Source: Bacillota bacterium | Lineage (GTDB): Bacteria > Bacillota > Clostridia > Christensenellales > UBA1242 | DNA length: 64,000 bases | Direction of reading: 5' to 3' | Assembly (NCBI GenBank): GCA_009784185.1 | Contig: WRCD01000002.1 | Location: 62,001-126,000 of the forward strand | Shown: positions 28,427 to 37,466 of the stretch, piece after piece | Position numbering within the stretch: the first letter of the stretch is position 1 | Layout of the letters: the number at the start of each line of letters is the position of its first letter | Notes under the pieces: generated by a model | What the model was told of the DNA's origin: nothing | Seen by the model: the letters and a program-made list of their open reading frames with translations, nothing else | Database searches by the model: none | Translations under genes and position numbers: made by a program

Positions 28427-28863
28427 CAGACCCGGAAGTTAAACCAACAAACAAAATTATAGCCGCAGGTCTTGGCGGGGCAAGTGCGGCATACAACAAC
28501 TTTCTTAGCGGGCTAAACGTACAGGACATCTCGCTTATGGAATGGCGGTACTATAACGACGGCAAGGCGTGGCTCTCTAAAGGCGAATACAAATGGACGA
28601 CCCCGCGAGGGGCAAACAAGGTAAAGCCGCTGTTTTGGCTTTCCATCTGGGAAGGGTTTTTTAAAACGGCGTTTTTCTTTTCGGAGAAGCTTAGAGGGGA
28701 CTTGCAAAACTTGCCATTAAGTAAAGAAACAAAGGAATTGATAGCAAACACCAAGCCAATGGGCAAAACAATGCGGTTTCTTCCGGTTGTGCTGGATATA
28801 AAGAGTGAAAAACAGCTTGCGGATGTTTATATGCTTGCGGAATTTAAAAAAGCCCAAATTTAA
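28402..28863 (+). CDS. DUF3788-like protein
   Basis: KVKPLFWLSIWEGFFKTAFFFSEKLRGDL..L.LS.ETKELI typical of DUF3788. Confidence 0.7.
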   Translation: MENEKALLTDPEVKPTNKIIAAGLGGASAAYNNFLSGLNVQDISLMEWRYYNDGKAWLSKGEYKWTTPRGANKVKPLFWLSIWEGFFKTAFFFSEKLRGDLQNLPLSKETKELIANTKPMGKTMRFLPVVLDIKSEKQLADVYMLAEFKKAQI

Positions 28864-28874
28864 AGGGGAGAACT

Positions 28875-29681
28875 ATGGAAAGGAAACAGGAACAACTTTA
28901 TTATAAAAACAAGAAACACATTGCATCAAGGGTGCAAAAAGAGCCGCAGCCTGATGAGGACAAGATTTTAGCATATCTTAAAAGCGGCAATTGCTTCGTA
29001 GCTTCGCCTGGAATTGCTGATGATATTTTTGCGCCTGAAAAACGCATTCTTGGCCCGTACTGTTATACCGATGGCGAGTGGGACTGGGACAGTGCGCTAG
29101 TCTATTACATAGAAAACTACCACTTCAGAATCTCAGACGAATTTCTTGCGCATATAAAGGCTAAAAACTGGAAGTGTCATAGAATGTCAAAAAAAGAGAT
29201 ATATGGATTTTGCAAGGCAGATTATATGGAAACATTAATGCGTATAGCTCTTGTTGAAGCCAAAAAGGCTGCTGCTGCCGACGAAGTGCCGGTGGGTGCT
29301 GTGGTTGTTAGAGACGGAGAGATTGTTGCGCGGGCACATAACTGTAAAATAAAAAACAACTCGGCATTTGCGCACGCCGAGCTAATAGCAATGACCAAAG
29401 CCGCAAAAAAACTGGGGGATTGGCGCCTTAACGAGTGTACGCTTTTTGTAACGTTAGAGCCATGCCCCATGTGCGCGGGTGCAATAATAAACGCCAGAGT
29501 AAAGGAAGTGGTGTTTGGGGCATACGACCCCAAAGCCGGCTGCTGCGGCACGCTGTATAACTTGCCGGAAGATAAGCGCTTTAACCACCGAGCAAAAGTA
29601 ACCGGCGGAGTGCTGGAAGAAGAATGCGGCAGGATACTGACAGAGTATTTTAAAACGAAACGGAAAAATTCCCCTCTATAA
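28875..29681 (+). CDS. tadA: tRNA adenosine deaminase (TadA) with a ~115-aa N-terminal extra domain
   Basis: TadA core from M at 29227: EVPVGAVVV, AHAELIAM, TLEPCPMCAGAIINARV, GTLYNLPEDKRFNH; unrelated N-terminal region; stop codon lies in the repeat arm. Confidence 0.85.
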   Translation: MERKQEQLYYKNKKHIASRVQKEPQPDEDKILAYLKSGNCFVASPGIADDIFAPEKRILGPYCYTDGEWDWDSALVYYIENYHFRISDEFLAHIKAKNWKCHRMSKKEIYGFCKADYMETLMRIALVEAKKAAAADEVPVGAVVVRDGEIVARAHNCKIKNNSAFAHAELIAMTKAAKKLGDWRLNECTLFVTLEPCPMCAGAIINARVKEVVFGAYDPKAGCCGTLYNLPEDKRFNHRAKVTGGVLEEECGRILTEYFKTKRKNSPL

Positions 29682-29711
29682 GAGGGGTGCCCGCATTGGG
29701 GCGGGGTGTGG
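29664..29711 (+). repeat. Solo subfamily A arm
   Basis: aaaaattcccctctataagaggggtgcccgcattggggcggggtgtgg; supplies the tadA stop codon. Confidence 0.85.
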
Positions 29712-29904
29712 GCAATTGAGAATAAAATTCGTAGGTCAGAAAGACCCTGCTAATGGTGGTGAAAATGAGTAAAAAACCACAGGATGCGTGGGGAAAAGTG
29801 GCAAATTTCAGCCCACCTACGAACTTAATAGTTCATACGACTAATTCACTATGCACCCACAATATGGCAACCGCATACTGCCACAATATCAAAAGGAGAA
29901 AAAT

Positions 29905-30474
29905 ATGACTGAAATTTGTTATCAAGTTTTTGAAACAGTGGATGCTGTAAAAGAAAAGCTGAGAGAGGCTGGTTTCATTTTTTCTGAGTCATACGATAAC
30001 CACGATTCATATTTCACGAGATTTGGCAAAGAAGAAGCGAAAAATCTTGAATATAAAAAATTGTTGGATAGTTCATTAATTGTTCGCTGGATTAAGAGTG
30101 AAAACTGGGAAGTGAAAAACATTCTTCATAAGACAAGAATTTTAGATAAAAAAGGGAATGTTATTAGTGAAGAAAAAACCAAGATAGCTTGCAGTGACAC
30201 AATTAAAGCTAAAATGATTTTTATTGATGCGGGTCTTAATTGTTGGTGCGATTTTGTTGTTCAAAACAATGAGTACAAAAAAGACGATATTATTATAAAT
30301 CTACAAGTTGTTGACAATTTAGGTGTGTTTATTGAAATAGAAGAATGCGATTCTATAAAAAACTATTCAGATAATGCTAAGTTGTATTACTTAAAAGAAA
30401 TCATACAAAAGTTAAAAATAGAAACGGGAGAAGACTTCAGTTGCAAAAAACCCTATATGTTTCTGAACAGATGA
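29905..30474 (+). CDS. CYTH-like (class IV adenylate cyclase/thiamine triphosphatase superfamily) protein
   Basis: E..YK, VRWIKS, KTRILDKKGNVISEEKTKI, GVFIEIEECD pattern; RBS aaggag. Confidence 0.5.
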   Translation: MTEICYQVFETVDAVKEKLREAGFIFSESYDNHDSYFTRFGKEEAKNLEYKKLLDSSLIVRWIKSENWEVKNILHKTRILDKKGNVISEEKTKIACSDTIKAKMIFIDAGLNCWCDFVVQNNEYKKDDIIINLQVVDNLGVFIEIEECDSIKNYSDNAKLYYLKEIIQKLKIETGEDFSCKKPYMFLNR

Positions 30475-30693
30475 AACCACCTTACCAATCGACCTACTTC
30501 AGGGCAGTCACCCTACCAATCGACCTACGGAAACAGTTGAAGACAAAGTTCGACAAAAAATTTGACGCAGCATGTAGTGGAGGAGAGAAAAAATGAAACA
30601 CAACATACAGGGGTTGAAAAGTGGATTACACAAACTCTGCACTCCTTGCCGGAAAAGTGGTATACACCAGCGATATGAAAAGGGAGAAAACAT

Positions 30694-31539
30694 ATGAAAC
30701 TAATTGGTGAAGGACGAGAAAGTAGTGCTTATTTTCTTGATGGTAAAACAGTTTTGTTGGTAGGGAAGAATAAAACTGCCATAGATAATTACAAAAAGCA
30801 AAAAACAATCTATAACATACTTGATGGCAAAGTCAAATGCGTAAAGATTCCAGAGAATGCTAATCTAATTGAACCATGCGAAAAGCATCCTTTTGGTGCT
30901 ATGACAATTTCATATGTAGCGGGGGAGCCGTTAGATATAAAAGTTTTAACAGACGAACAAAAAATTAAAATAGGAAAACAAATTGCACAGTTTGTTTATG
31001 AGTTTCAAAAAGTTGGTGAAAAACTAGGCAAAGAAGAGATAAAAAAGCTTCAAGAAATACAAATCAAAACAGATGCCAAAGCCGTAAGAGAATGTTTAGA
31101 ACTTGTTAAGGTGCACTTTAGTGACGACGAGTATAGCAGGCTTGTAGAAGTTGCAAAACGATATAATGCAAAAATTAAGAATCGAACGCATATTTTACAT
31201 CAAGGCGATTTGGGCGGCAGTAATCTTCTGACTGACAAAGACAGAAACCTTATCGGTATAATTGACTTTGAAGAAGTTGGTTTTTATATTCCAGAATATA
31301 AATTTAAGGGTCAGGGTCTTAGGAAAGATAAAATATTGTTCGATTCCTTGGTAAAGGAGTATCACAAACTTAGCGGGATACTTGTTAATGATACGGACTT
31401 TATGGATGTTTGTGAAATTATAACAATGATTTTGCATCTAAGACGTTTTTATTGTCTTGGGAGTCCTCAAATAGAAATGAGAGTAGGGATAATTAAAAAA
31501 CTGCTGCAAGATTATTTTAATGGTGCGGTGGTAAAATGA
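30694..31539 (+). CDS. Aminoglycoside phosphotransferase (APH)-family kinase-like protein
   Basis: ILHQGDLGGSNLL..NLIGIIDFEEVGF (Brenner/DFG-like motifs). Confidence 0.75.
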   Translation: MKLIGEGRESSAYFLDGKTVLLVGKNKTAIDNYKKQKTIYNILDGKVKCVKIPENANLIEPCEKHPFGAMTISYVAGEPLDIKVLTDEQKIKIGKQIAQFVYEFQKVGEKLGKEEIKKLQEIQIKTDAKAVRECLELVKVHFSDDEYSRLVEVAKRYNAKIKNRTHILHQGDLGGSNLLTDKDRNLIGIIDFEEVGFYIPEYKFKGQGLRKDKILFDSLVKEYHKLSGILVNDTDFMDVCEIITMILHLRRFYCLGSPQIEMRVGIIKKLLQDYFNGAVVK

Positions 31540-31634
31540 AATTACACAAATCAACCTGTGGAAACAACTTGTTGCACGCGCCAAGAATGAAACATTAGCG
31601 CGAGAAGAATATTTAAAATGGAGGAATGCAAGAA

Positions 31635-32321
31635 ATGGTTGATATAAAAAAGCTTATAACTGAACTTGAAAACGACAATTTAGAGAAAGTAGACAGAAAA
31701 TATTTTACACAAACTCAAATGGAGCGGGCAGCTTGTTGGGGCTACCCTAAAGGCCTTAGAATAATTAAGAGGTTGCTCAAATTGGGGGTTATTAAAAACA
31801 TTAAACCCGGGTATGCACATTATGAAACGACTAAAAAATTTGAAACTTGGCAGGCAAGTATTATTGATATGGTTGCCAGTCTCTTAAGCGTACATTTTGG
31901 TGAACATAAGAGAATAAGCAGCAGTGCATATACAGCATTGAGGTCAGAAAAGGCTAAAATTTATGAATTTAATACCAAACTTGTTATAACCGGAGAACGG
32001 TATATGTTTTCGCTTTATCTAACGGAAGATGAAGAGGGTTGCAATTTAGAATTTCCGCTGTGGACAATGGAAGCTGACGGGTATAGCATTGATATTGACA
32101 AACTGTCTGATAACAGCAGAAATTTGTTTGATAAGATACTGGATTTTCATAGTATAGATTTGGATGATATTAAAGGTTTATATTACATAGCTTCACCTAT
32201 TCAAGCCAATGCAATGAATGTGAGGCATGTTGTTTCAAGGATGTTATCGGTTGTTTTATTCTTGCCTGTGCTTGAAAACGGAGAATTTGAGGCAGTAGAC
32301 CGGAAAAGACAAAAAGCCTAA
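31635..32321 (+). CDS. Hypothetical protein
   Basis: ~228-aa ORF, RBS aaaatggagg upstream. Confidence 0.65.
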   Translation: MVDIKKLITELENDNLEKVDRKYFTQTQMERAACWGYPKGLRIIKRLLKLGVIKNIKPGYAHYETTKKFETWQASIIDMVASLLSVHFGEHKRISSSAYTALRSEKAKIYEFNTKLVITGERYMFSLYLTEDEEGCNLEFPLWTMEADGYSIDIDKLSDNSRNLFDKILDFHSIDLDDIKGLYYIASPIQANAMNVRHVVSRMLSVVLFLPVLENGEFEAVDRKRQKA

Positions 32322-32371
32322 ATAAATCGCAGCCCACCTTGCCAATCGACCTGCGGAAACAACTTGTCGCA

Positions 32372-32402
32372 CGCGGGCACCCCTTTGGAGAAGGGGAATT
32401 TT
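32372..32402 (-). repeat. Truncated subfamily A arm
   Basis: gcgggcacccctttggagaaggggaatttt. Confidence 0.65.
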
Positions 32403-32441
32403 GGCTTGACTATTTCCTTGCAGTTATGCTAAACTCTCTAC

Positions 32442-33263
32442 ATGGAAAAGTTGGTTTTAAGTGAGCAGGTTGAGCGGGCGCTTGATATTGAGCCCCGGTT
32501 TGCCGTACAAAAAGAAATACTGGATGATGATGTTGCGGTGATAATTTTAAAAACGCACAATCCCGCTTTTGGCATATCCGGCAAATCATATGAAATTAAG
32601 CTCTGGGGAAGAACCAGCTATGAGTGGCTGGCTCTGGCCTTTGATATGTGCCCGATTGAGTATATAGAGTGCGGTATGGAAAGCGATATATTAACCGTAA
32701 TTAAGCCGCATTTAACGGACAAGAAATACACAGCAGTGTTTTATGCTGATACTCCGCTAATTACCCGCAAAACCTTTTTATCTATCATGGACTATGTAAA
32801 AACAAAACGCCTGAATGTGGCAAAGCTCCCAAGAGGTTACGTTTTTGTAACCGATTTTGTGCGCGGGGCAAGTAATATATATTCTAATCAGAGTATTTAC
32901 TCGGACGAAGCTGAGTTTATGCCGGTGCTGAATCTGAACAGCTTAGCAGAGGCAAGCAAGGTGCTTCATGACAGGATTATTGAATTTCACCGGGGCAGCG
33001 GTGTTTTGATTGTTGACGCCGCTTCCGTCTTTATTGATGCGGATGTAATAATCGGCAGGAATACTGTTATAAATCCAAACAATATTATCAGCGGCCTCTC
33101 CGTAATTGGTGACAGTGTTATGTTAAACTCCGGCAACAATATAATTAACAGCAAGCTCGGTTCAAACGCAGTTGTAAGCTATAGCGTAATTGAAGGCTCG
33201 GTTATTTTGCCCGCCGCCGTGGTTTTGCCTTTTACACATATAATCGGAGGCAAAAAGAAGTGA
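32442..33263 (+). CDS. GlmU-like nucleotidyltransferase / left-handed beta-helix protein
   Basis: Degenerate N-terminal nucleotidyltransferase and hexapeptide-like VFIDADVIIGRNTVINPNNIISG..; directly upstream of pth. Confidence 0.6.
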   Translation: MEKLVLSEQVERALDIEPRFAVQKEILDDDVAVIILKTHNPAFGISGKSYEIKLWGRTSYEWLALAFDMCPIEYIECGMESDILTVIKPHLTDKKYTAVFYADTPLITRKTFLSIMDYVKTKRLNVAKLPRGYVFVTDFVRGASNIYSNQSIYSDEAEFMPVLNLNSLAEASKVLHDRIIEFHRGSGVLIVDAASVFIDADVIIGRNTVINPNNIISGLSVIGDSVMLNSGNNIINSKLGSNAVVSYSVIEGSVILPAAVVLPFTHIIGGKKK

Positions 33264-33781
33264 AACTGATAGCAGGACTTGGCAACCCCGAACCCAGATT
33301 TAACGGCACGCCTCATAATGTAGGCTTTGCCGCGATTGACGTTTTATGTCAGCGGCTGGGAGTTAGCAAAACCAAACACAAAAAGGGCGCAGAAGTGATT
33401 TTTGCCGAATACGAAGGCGCAGAATTAATATTGGCAAAGCCGTTAACCTACATGAACTTAAGCGGGCTAAGCATAAGAAAACTGGTTAAAAAATACAAAA
33501 TTGCATTAAATGACATTGTGGTTCTGGTAGACGATATTAGCGTAAAGCCGGGCCAGGTAAAGCTTAAAGAACAGGGGAGTGCAGGAAGCCACAACGGTTT
33601 AAAAAACATTGCGGCCGAACTTAACTCGCTGGATTTTAAGCGCCTTAGAATTGGTGTGGGTGAGCCCGCGCCGGGGCAGGACTTAAGTGATTATGTTTTG
33701 GGCAAGCTTCCCGCAGGGATAAAAGCACAAGTTGAAGAGGGAATCTGCCTGGCGGCGGATTTGGCTTTAAAACAAGTTTAA
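33260..33781 (+). CDS. pth: Peptidyl-tRNA hydrolase
   Basis: LIAGLGNPEPRFNGTPHNVGF, KPLTYMNLSG, VDDISVKPGQVKLKEQGSAGSHNGLKNI, LRIGVGEP. Confidence 0.96.
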   Translation: MKLIAGLGNPEPRFNGTPHNVGFAAIDVLCQRLGVSKTKHKKGAEVIFAEYEGAELILAKPLTYMNLSGLSIRKLVKKYKIALNDIVVLVDDISVKPGQVKLKEQGSAGSHNGLKNIAAELNSLDFKRLRIGVGEPAPGQDLSDYVLGKLPAGIKAQVEEGICLAADLALKQV

Positions 33782-33878
33782 ATAAAGGCGGTCAGTTAAT
33801 AATTAAACTGCCTTTAAGTGATTGATTTTTTCCTGCGCTTGTATTATAATGGTGTATTGTAAAAGGAGTAGGCTTGCT

Positions 33879-35549
33879 TTGCTTAAGATATTTAAGAAAC
33901 TCAGTTTGGCGTTTGCGGTAATTATGCTTAGTGTGGCTGTGCTTTCGGGCTGCAGTCTGTGGACGCTTAATATAAACAATTACCTTAATCAGGTTGTTGC
34001 CCAGATTGGCAACAATATTACTATTACTAAAGAAGACCTCAGAAGGGGCTGGTTCAGTTTCGGCTACCAGTTTGTGGAGCAAGGCCAGACGGTTGAGCAG
34101 GCTGTAAGGCGCACGCTGGACATTTTAATAGACAGGGCGTTTGTTTTGGATTACGCACAAAACACGAATGATAAAGATGCGGCAGGCAATGACAGAAAAG
34201 TAATTCTAACACAGGCACAGGAAAACGATGTGTGGCAATCGGTATACGATTATTTCAACGGTGAAATTCAGAAGCAAGAGCGCGAGGTTATGAGAGAAAG
34301 AAACATGACCGAGGCTAAAATTACAGACGGCAACGCAGCGGACACGGGAGTGGTTTATGCTCCGTACAAAAAGAGTTATATAATAGATAAAGACGGGCAG
34401 CTGCAAAAAATTTCTGTTGACGTTAGGATAGACAATCACAGCATTGCTCCCGGAAGCACGGCTGCAGAGATTTTTAACAACTTTAAAAACAAGTACTGGG
34501 TATATATAAACAACTCTGTAAGGCAGGAGGCACTGGGCAATTATATTACACAGCTTAGAAACAACGAGCGCGACCGCGGCTTTAGCACTATAGATGCCGA
34601 GGTGTTTCAGCGCGAGCTGCAAAAGGCACATAGGGTTTATCGTGAAAACAAGATACTGGAAGCTTTTCAGGAGAACTTTACCAAAAACGTAACTGTAACA
34701 AATGAGCTGGCGGTAAGATATTTTATAGATACTTTCAACTCTCAGGCAGCTCAACACGCAAACTGGATGCAGGGGTACAACGATGCAATGCGCAGCAATG
34801 CAGGAGATTTGTTTTATACGGCAAATCTGGACTGGTTCAGGGTGTCGCATATATTGCTGCCTTTTTCGGAAGCGGATAAGTTGAAAATGAGCAATCTGAA
34901 AACCGCTTTGGACAACATGAAAATTTTGCAGGCTGATTACGATATTGAACTGCAGAAAATATATGACAACATTGAAGTGGTTGAGTACAATGAAGACGGC
35001 GAAAAGGTTGGGACCAAGCTTGCTACTACGGTTTTGACTGAGTTAAAGCAAAAGTTAACCGGCAAGGACTATTTTACCAGAACCGCAATTTTTAACGAAT
35101 TTATTTACAGATACAACACCGACCCGGGCGTGCAGAATGCTGAGTTTAACTATTACATTCCGGTTAATTCTGATTTTGATACCATGGTTGAGCCGTTTGC
35201 CAACGAAAGCCGGGTATTACACGACAATGGCTTTATGGGGGCTATATCCGACCTGGTTGAAACCGATTACGGATTCCATATTATATTCTATGTTGGAGGA
35301 TTGGAGATTCCGAGTCCGTCATGGTTAACAAGTGTAAACGAAGTTACAAAGGAAATTATTTACCATGTATACCCGCTTGATGCATATAGACTAAATGCGC
35401 TTTCACCTGCAAAAACCTACCTGGATAAAGCAATAGAGGGCGTGGCGCTGGATAGTTATTACGATTATGAAACCTTGCTGGTGCGTTCGCTTAAAGCAAA
35501 GCATGAAGTAAAAATCTGGGAAGCATATATAAAAGATATGTGGCAATAG
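33879..35549 (+). CDS. SurA/PrsA-like lipoprotein (predicted peptidylprolyl isomerase/foldase)
   Basis: Lipobox ..VAVLSGCS; FRVSHILLPFSEAD and TDYGFHIIFYVGG parvulin-like motifs; TTG start with AAAGGAG. Confidence 0.7.
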   Translation: MLKIFKKLSLAFAVIMLSVAVLSGCSLWTLNINNYLNQVVAQIGNNITITKEDLRRGWFSFGYQFVEQGQTVEQAVRRTLDILIDRAFVLDYAQNTNDKDAAGNDRKVILTQAQENDVWQSVYDYFNGEIQKQEREVMRERNMTEAKITDGNAADTGVVYAPYKKSYIIDKDGQLQKISVDVRIDNHSIAPGSTAAEIFNNFKNKYWVYINNSVRQEALGNYITQLRNNERDRGFSTIDAEVFQRELQKAHRVYRENKILEAFQENFTKNVTVTNELAVRYFIDTFNSQAAQHANWMQGYNDAMRSNAGDLFYTANLDWFRVSHILLPFSEADKLKMSNLKTALDNMKILQADYDIELQKIYDNIEVVEYNEDGEKVGTKLATTVLTELKQKLTGKDYFTRTAIFNEFIYRYNTDPGVQNAEFNYYIPVNSDFDTMVEPFANESRVLHDNGFMGAISDLVETDYGFHIIFYVGGLEIPSPSWLTSVNEVTKEIIYHVYPLDAYRLNALSPAKTYLDKAIEGVALDSYYDYETLLVRSLKAKHEVKIWEAYIKDMWQ

Positions 35550-35550
35550 C

Positions 35551-35583
35551 AAACAAAAAACACCTGTAGGTGTTTTTTGTTTG
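35551..35583 (+). terminator. Rho-independent terminator
   Basis: aacaaaaaacacctgtaggtgttttttgttt. Confidence 0.8.
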
Positions 35584-35756
35584 CAATGAAGTGCCTGCAG
35601 CATGAAGATATGAAGACACTTACGTTTATGAAGAGCCAGCGAGTTGGCATTATAGCAAAATTAAATGGCACTTCTCTTCATGTTGTGTGAGCAACACTTC
35701 ATAAGGCGAAGCCGGCTTCGTGAGCAAGCGCGCTTGCGTCTTCATAAAAAGTCTGC
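35583..35756. repeat. ATGAAG/CTTCAT mini-hairpin palindrome, copy 1
   Basis: aatgaagtgcctgcagcatgaagatatgaag...cacttcataaggcgaagccggcttcgtgagcaagcgcgcttgcgtcttcat. Confidence 0.75.
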
Positions 35757-35790
35757 TTCCCTAATATACTACTCCTATAAGGAGATAGGT

Positions 35791-36066
35791 ATGGAATCAG
35801 AGATTAAAAAATCATTGCCCGTTAATCACAAACTTATATTAGATAACCGCAAGGCCTTAAGCCTGACGGGCATTACCAAAATGGACAGTATAAACGAAAC
35901 GCATTGCGAATGCAGTATAGGCAGTCAGTTTTTGAGTGTAACCGGCAGCGGTATACATATTGTTAAACTGGATGTGGAGCAGGGCGTATTAGAACTGGAG
36001 GGCAGTATTGACGGCGTAAGGTATTCCGGTGAGCGCAAGAGCGTATTAAAAAGGCTGTTTAAATAA
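35791..36066 (+). CDS. yabP: Sporulation protein YabP
   Basis: LILDNRKALSLTGITKMDSINETHCECSIGSQFLSVTGSGIHIVKLDVEQGVLELEGSIDGVRYSG. Confidence 0.88.
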   Translation: MESEIKKSLPVNHKLILDNRKALSLTGITKMDSINETHCECSIGSQFLSVTGSGIHIVKLDVEQGVLELEGSIDGVRYSGERKSVLKRLFK

Positions 36067-36561
36067 TTGCTGTATACAACTCTTGGGCAGGGGTATGTTT
36101 TTCTGGCGCTTTTAGCATTGGGTGCGGGGGCAAGTTTAGCCTGCCGTCCGCTTTTGCTATATGTCAAATTAAAATTCCCCTCAGGGCCGGACAAAAAACA
36201 TACAGATACGAGAGCTGTCATTGCGAGCCTGGCTAGCGGAGCCAACAAACGAAGCAATCTTCAATATAGTACTCATTTATTTAAAAAAGGGCTTGTTTTT
36301 ACTGTGGACCTACTGGTCTGCCTGTTTTTTGCAGGCGTGTTCTGGTTTGGGCTTTTGCTTTTTCATTTTGGGGAGTTCAGGCTTTTTTGTTTGCTGGGGT
36401 TTTTAACCGGAATTTTACTGGAAAAACTATTGCTGGCAAAAACAGTTGATTTTTTATTATTAAAAGCGTATACTCTGCTGGCTAAGATAGTTTTAAGATT
36501 GAGGTCTAAGCTATGCAGAAAACCAAAACCAAAACAGGATTTAAACTCGGCAAAACAATGA
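36067..36561 (+). CDS. yabQ: Spore cortex biosynthesis protein YabQ, with in-frame repeat-derived segment
   Basis: TTG start; YabQ-like TM pattern, directly after yabP and before divIC-like. Confidence 0.72.
   Translation: MLYTTLGQGYVFLALLALGAGASLACRPLLLYVKLKFPSGPDKKHTDTRAVIASLASGANKRSNLQYSTHLFKKGLVFTVDLLVCLFFAGVFWFGLLLFHFGEFRLFCLLGFLTGILLEKLLLAKTVDFLLLKAYTLLAKIVLRLRSKLCRKPKPKQDLNSAKQ
36172..36262. repeat. Truncated subfamily A arm followed by a GTCATTGCGAG arm inside yabQ
   Basis: aattcccctcagggccggac...ctgtcattgcgagcctggctagcggagccaacaaacgaagcaatc. Confidence 0.7.
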
Positions 36562-36797
36562 TTTTTGGCCTTATTGGCGTTGGGGCGTTTGTTTTGGTGC
36601 TGCTTGGCCAGTTTATAACCATGGGGGTGCTAAACGCAAAAGAAGCGGCCCTTAGGGCAGAGTTGGAGCGGGTGCGGGCACTGGAAGAACAGTACATGGC
36701 AAGTTTAAGCGAAGAAGAGCTTAAAGCATATCTCCTGCAAAAGCTGCTGGAGGCCGGGTACGGAACGGACGGTGCACCATATCTGCAAGAAGACTAA
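36513..36797 (+). CDS. divIC: Septum formation initiator family protein (DivIC/FtsB-like)
   Basis: N-terminal TM then coiled coil (AKEAALRAELERVRALEEQYMASLSEEEL); yabP-yabQ-divIC order. Confidence 0.75.
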   Translation: MQKTKTKTGFKLGKTMIFGLIGVGAFVLVLLGQFITMGVLNAKEAALRAELERVRALEEQYMASLSEEELKAYLLQKLLEAGYGTDGAPYLQED

Positions 36798-36869
36798 ACT
36801 GATTTTATTTTGCATTTTCTATTGACATTGATGGTTTTATAATATAAACTATGATAGTTTTCTTTATAT

Positions 36870-36946
36870 CGCGGGGTGGAGCAGTTCGGCAGCTCGTTGG
36901 GCTCATAACCCAAAGGTCGTAGGTTCAAATCCTACCCCCGCTACCA
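36870..36946 (+). tRNA. tRNA-fMet(CAT), initiator
   Basis: cgcggggtggagcagttcggcagctcgttgggctcataaccc...gttcaaatcctacccccgctacca; no Watson-Crick 1:72 pair; CCA encoded. Confidence 0.95.
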
Positions 36947-36982
36947 TTAAAATAAAAAAGCCGGAAGACTTTTTTATTTTAA

Positions 36983-37140
36983 AATGAAGTGCCTAGCGGC
37001 ATGAGGGTATGAAGCAGCTAACGCTATGAAGTGCAGACAAGTCTGCATGACGGATAAATTTAAAGGCGCTTTACTTCATATTGCAAAGCAATACTTCATA
37101 AGGCGAAGCCGTCTTCATAAGCGAAGCGACTTCTCTAAAA
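36983..37140. repeat. ATGAAG/CTTCAT mini-hairpin palindrome, copy 2
   Basis: aatgaagtgcctagcggcatgagggtatgaag...acttcatattgcaaagcaatacttcataaggcgaagccgtcttcataagcgaagcgacttc. Confidence 0.75.
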
Positions 37141-37143
37141 CGT

Positions 37144-37220
37144 GGCGGCGTAGCTTAGTTGGTTATAGCGGCCGGTTCATACCCGGCAGGTCGATGGTTC
37201 GAATCCATTCGCCGCTACCA
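37144..37220 (+). tRNA. tRNA-Met(CAT), elongator
   Basis: ggcggcgtagcttagttggttatagcggccggttcatacccggcaggtcgatggttcgaatccattcgccgctacca cloverleaf. Confidence 0.93.
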
Positions 37221-37275
37221 TTTCAAATTACACCCTTATGTTTCATGTTTCTCGTTTCACCTTTCACGTAAACAT

Positions 37276-37350
37276 GGCCCCTTGGTCAAGCGGTTAAGAC
37301 ACCACCCTTTCACGGTGGTAACACGGGTTCGAGTCCCGTAGGGGTCACCA
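37276..37350 (+). tRNA. tRNA-Glu(TTC)
   Basis: ggccccttggtcaagcggttaagacaccaccctttcacggtggtaacacgggttcgagtcccgtaggggtcacca. Confidence 0.96.
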
Positions 37351-37466
37351 TAGTAAATTAAGCATTTAGTCTGTTTTTGAAAATGGTAAATTTGGGCGTT
37401 TTTTGACCCGAATTTACCATATTTCGATTTTTCATGTTATAATGGTTTCATAAAAGGGAGGGAAAA

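Noticed and set aside
29728-32402. Integron with attC sites
   Set aside because: Repeated spacers lack the RYYYAAC/GTTRRRY core pairs and no integrase gene is present; reported only as cassette-like.
37026-37341. ORFs 37026-37271 and 37159-37341
   Set aside because: They overlap tRNA-Met and tRNA-Glu and the hairpin repeat; not coding.
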